In this document: positions 61,728-64,000 of the stretch, in pieces
Layout: each line of letters starts with the position of its first letter
Position numbering within the stretch: the first letter of the stretch is position 1
NCBI RefSeq assembly: GCF_002836205.1
Contig: NZ_PJBE01000012.1
Location: forward strand, 1 to 64,000
DNA from: Shewanella sp. Choline-02u-19
GTDB taxonomy: Bacteria; Pseudomonadota; Gammaproteobacteria; Enterobacterales; Shewanellaceae
Direction of reading: 5' to 3'
DNA length: 64,000 nt
Notes under the pieces: model-generated
Databases searched by the model: none
What the model was told of the DNA's origin: nothing
What the model saw: the letters and a program-made list of their open reading frames with translations, nothing else
Made by a program: the position numbers and the translations under genes

Positions 61728-64000
61728 ATGCAATTAACTCGTAAATCCAACGCGGCACCTACTGTAGAGAAAAAAACTCTAGGTATTAGCCGTCGTCAAT
61801 TTATGAAGCAAGCTGGTATCACATCTGGTGGTATTGCTGCAGCTTCGTTGTTGGGTACAGGCATGATGCGCCGAGCAGAAGCCAAAGATGTCCCACATGA
61901 TGCACCCACTGAAATCAAGCGCACAGTATGTAGTGCTTGTGCTGTTGGTTGTGGTTTATACGCAGAAGTACAAAATGGCGTATGGACAGGTCAAGAGCCT
62001 GCTTTTGATCACCCATTCAACAACGGTGGACACTGTGCTAAAGGTGCTGCGCTACGTGAACATGGTCACGGTGAGAAGCGTCTTAAGTACCCAATGAAAC
62101 TTGTTGATGGCAAGTGGAAGAAACTATCTTGGGAACAAGCTTTGAACGAAGTTGGTGACCAGATGCTAGATATCCGTAAGGAATCTGGTCCAGATTCACT
62201 TTACTTTATGGGTAGTGCTAAGTTCTCGAACGAAGGCTGCTACATGTATCGTAAATTTGCGGCAATGTGGGGCACGAACAACGTCGACCACTCTGCACGT
62301 ATTTGTCACTCTACCACGGTAGCCGGTGTTGCTAACACTTGGGGCTACGGTGCGCAAACTAACTCTTTCAACGATATTCAGAATGCAAATGCAATCTTCT
62401 TCATCGGGGCTAACCCTGCTGAAGCGCATCCTGTTGCAATGCAGCATATCCTGATCGCGAAAGAGAAAAATAACGCAAAACTTATTGTAGTTGATCCACG
62501 TTTCTCTCGTACTGCTGCGCATGCTGATTTACATTGTGATCTGCGTCCGGGTACTGATATTCCATTCATCTACGGTATGCTTTGGCACATTTTTGAAAAT
62601 GGCTGGGAAGATAAGACGTTCATTCAAGAGCGTGTTTTCGAGATGGAATCAATTCGCGCAGAAGCGAAAAAATTCCCACCAAAAGAAGTGGCGAACATCA
62701 CTGGTTGTCGAGAAGAAGATGTTTACCAAGCAGCTAAACTGATGGCGGATAACCGTCCAGGTACCGTTGTTTGGTGTATGGGTGGTACTCAGCATCACGT
62801 GGGTAATGCTAACACTCGTGCTTACTGTATCCTTCAACTTGCCCTTGGTAACATGGGTGTTAAAGGCGGCGGAACAAACATCTTCCGTGGACATGATAAC
62901 GTACAGGGCGCGACTGACTTAGGTCTATTGTTCGATACGCTACCAGGTTACTACGGTCTAAAGACGGGCTCTTGGAAACATTGGAGCCACGTTTGGGACC
63001 TAGATTTTGATTGGGTTAAGAGTCGTTTTGACCAAAACTCATATCTTGGTCGCATTCCAATGAATACTCCTGGTATTCCTTGTTCTCGCTGGCATGACGG
63101 TGTGTTAGAAACGCCTGAAAAACTCGCACAAAAAGATCGCATTCGTATGGCATTCTTCTGGGGACAATCAGTTAACACTGAAACTCGTCAGCGCGATGTC
63201 CGTGATGCACTTGATAAGATGGATACGGTTGTTGTTGTTGATCCATTCCCAACAATGGCAGGTGTCATGCACCGTCGTAAGAATGGTGTTTATCTTCTTC
63301 CTGCAGCCACTCAGTTTGAAACTGAAGGTTCTGTGTCTAACTCTGGCCGTAGCCAGCAGTGGCGTGAGAAGGTTATCGAGCCATTATTCGAATCTAAGAC
63401 TGACCTTGAGATTATGTACCGTCTATCTCAAAAGCTCGGTTTTGCTGATGAGTACACTAAGCGTATCGCTAAAGACGCAAATGATGTTCTTGTTATTGAA
63501 GACATTACTCGCGAAATTAACCGCGGTATGTGGACGATCGGCATGTCAGGCCAAAGCCCTGAGCGTTTGAAGCTGCATACTCAAAACTGGGGCACATTTA
63601 GCAACACAACTCTTGAAGCTCTTGGCGGTCCTGCTAAAGGCGATACTTATGGTCTACCTTGGCCATGTTGGGGTACACCAGAGCAGAAGCACCCTGGTAC
63701 ACAGATCCTTTATAACACAAGCAGACATGTTCTTGAGGGCGGTGGTAACTTCCGTGCTCGTTTTGGTGTTGAGTATAAAGGTAAGAACTTATTGGCTGAA
63801 GGTAGCTTCTCTAAAGGCGCGGAAATTCAAGACGGTTACCCAGAATTCACCGCTGACATGCTTAAGCAGCTTGGCTGGTGGGATGACCTAACAGCAGAAG
63901 AGAAAGTAGAAGCTGAAGGTAGAAACTGGAAGACTGACGTTTCTGGTGGTATCCAACGTGTAGCAATGAAGCACGGTTGCATCCCATACGGTAACGCTAA
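61728..64000 (+). CDS. fdhA: Formate dehydrogenase major subunit FdhA, copy 2 (partial)
   Basis: A second fdhA that runs off the right end of the window (757 codons visible, open throughout). It has a Tat signal (SRRQFMKQAGITSGG) and the same cluster and metal ligands as copy 1: Cys68, Cys71, Cys75, Cys103 and Cys193 (SARICHSTT). The two proteins are alike along the whole visible length, with local differences such as CSACAVGCG for CSHCSVGCG. TTAGGAGAATTTAAGCG precedes the ATG. Its fdhB and fdhC partners, if any, lie beyond the window. Confidence 0.95.
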   Translation, partial: MQLTRKSNAAPTVEKKTLGISRRQFMKQAGITSGGIAAASLLGTGMMRRAEAKDVPHDAPTEIKRTVCSACAVGCGLYAEVQNGVWTGQEPAFDHPFNNGGHCAKGAALREHGHGEKRLKYPMKLVDGKWKKLSWEQALNEVGDQMLDIRKESGPDSLYFMGSAKFSNEGCYMYRKFAAMWGTNNVDHSARICHSTTVAGVANTWGYGAQTNSFNDIQNANAIFFIGANPAEAHPVAMQHILIAKEKNNAKLIVVDPRFSRTAAHADLHCDLRPGTDIPFIYGMLWHIFENGWEDKTFIQERVFEMESIRAEAKKFPPKEVANITGCREEDVYQAAKLMADNRPGTVVWCMGGTQHHVGNANTRAYCILQLALGNMGVKGGGTNIFRGHDNVQGATDLGLLFDTLPGYYGLKTGSWKHWSHVWDLDFDWVKSRFDQNSYLGRIPMNTPGIPCSRWHDGVLETPEKLAQKDRIRMAFFWGQSVNTETRQRDVRDALDKMDTVVVVDPFPTMAGVMHRRKNGVYLLPAATQFETEGSVSNSGRSQQWREKVIEPLFESKTDLEIMYRLSQKLGFADEYTKRIAKDANDVLVIEDITREINRGMWTIGMSGQSPERLKLHTQNWGTFSNTTLEALGGPAKGDTYGLPWPCWGTPEQKHPGTQILYNTSRHVLEGGGNFRARFGVEYKGKNLLAEGSFSKGAEIQDGYPEFTADMLKQLGWWDDLTAEEKVEAEGRNWKTDVSGGIQRVAMKHGCIPYGNA

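Noticed and set aside
1..64000. CRISPR arrays, complete insertion sequences, prophage genes, rRNA genes
   Set aside because: No regularly spaced direct repeats with unique spacers, transposase, integrase or rRNA sequence was seen.

Overview
The window reads as a chromosomal segment of a marine gammaproteobacterium, most likely Shewanella. No database search was possible, so this rests on gene content and order. The pointers are the hemN - yihI - engB - Spot 42 - polA neighbourhood, a monofunctional-looking waaA next to a Kdo kinase gene, a GlyGly-CTERM exoprotease, and a formate dehydrogenase locus of the DUF3305/DUF3306/fdhX/fdhABC type.

Layout. 1-545: three ~190-bp tandem repeats, each ending in a rho-independent terminator. 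573-6198: lysophospholipase, a DUF885 lipoprotein, and an alkylsulfatase gene broken by one frameshift and one nonsense codon. 6.5-17.4 kb: hemN, DUF2489, yihI, a methyltransferase, cytochrome c4, engB, polA and elbB. The intergenic gaps here hold three minus-strand small RNAs: a CsrB/CsrC-type RNA with 16 GGA motifs, Spot 42 (spf), and a third structured RNA candidate between spf and engB that I do not recognise. 17.4-21.3 kb: glpG, glpE, tdh, kbl, with a MITE-like element between glpE and glpG. 22.5-34.8 kb: an LPS core region. Plus-strand genes are waaA and five glycosyltransferase-type genes; minus-strand genes are kdkA and an aldolase/HAD phosphatase/KdsB-like set followed upstream by another GT4 gene. 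The set could make and activate an unusual ulosonic acid. 35.2-50.4 kb: a mixed housekeeping and transport region (gltS, LysE, acyltransferase, NRDE, a ZIP-permease fusion, MarC, a GH63 hydrolase, an M6 protease, ubiC, a FliL-like gene, rlmF) with a second MITE copy. 50.4-64.0 kb: the formate dehydrogenase locus. It has a DNA-binding/substrate-binding regulator, fdhD, a divergent operon of accessory genes (DUF3305, DUF3306, a multi-[4Fe-4S] protein, a TorD chaperone), fdhX-fdhA-fdhB-fdhC, and a second fdhX-fdhA copy that runs off the right edge.

How the parts work together. The fdh genes would export, mature and anchor a periplasmic Cys-type molybdenum/tungsten formate dehydrogenase that passes electrons to the quinone pool. 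FNR-like sites and symmetric repeats lie in the divergent fdhD/DUF3305 promoter region. The sRNA neighbourhood is ancestral (E. coli has csrC and spf at the same positions), and the third RNA is the most interesting unexplained element. The best candidate for a new pathway is the aldolase-HAD-cytidylyltransferase set next to a family-52 glycosyltransferase.
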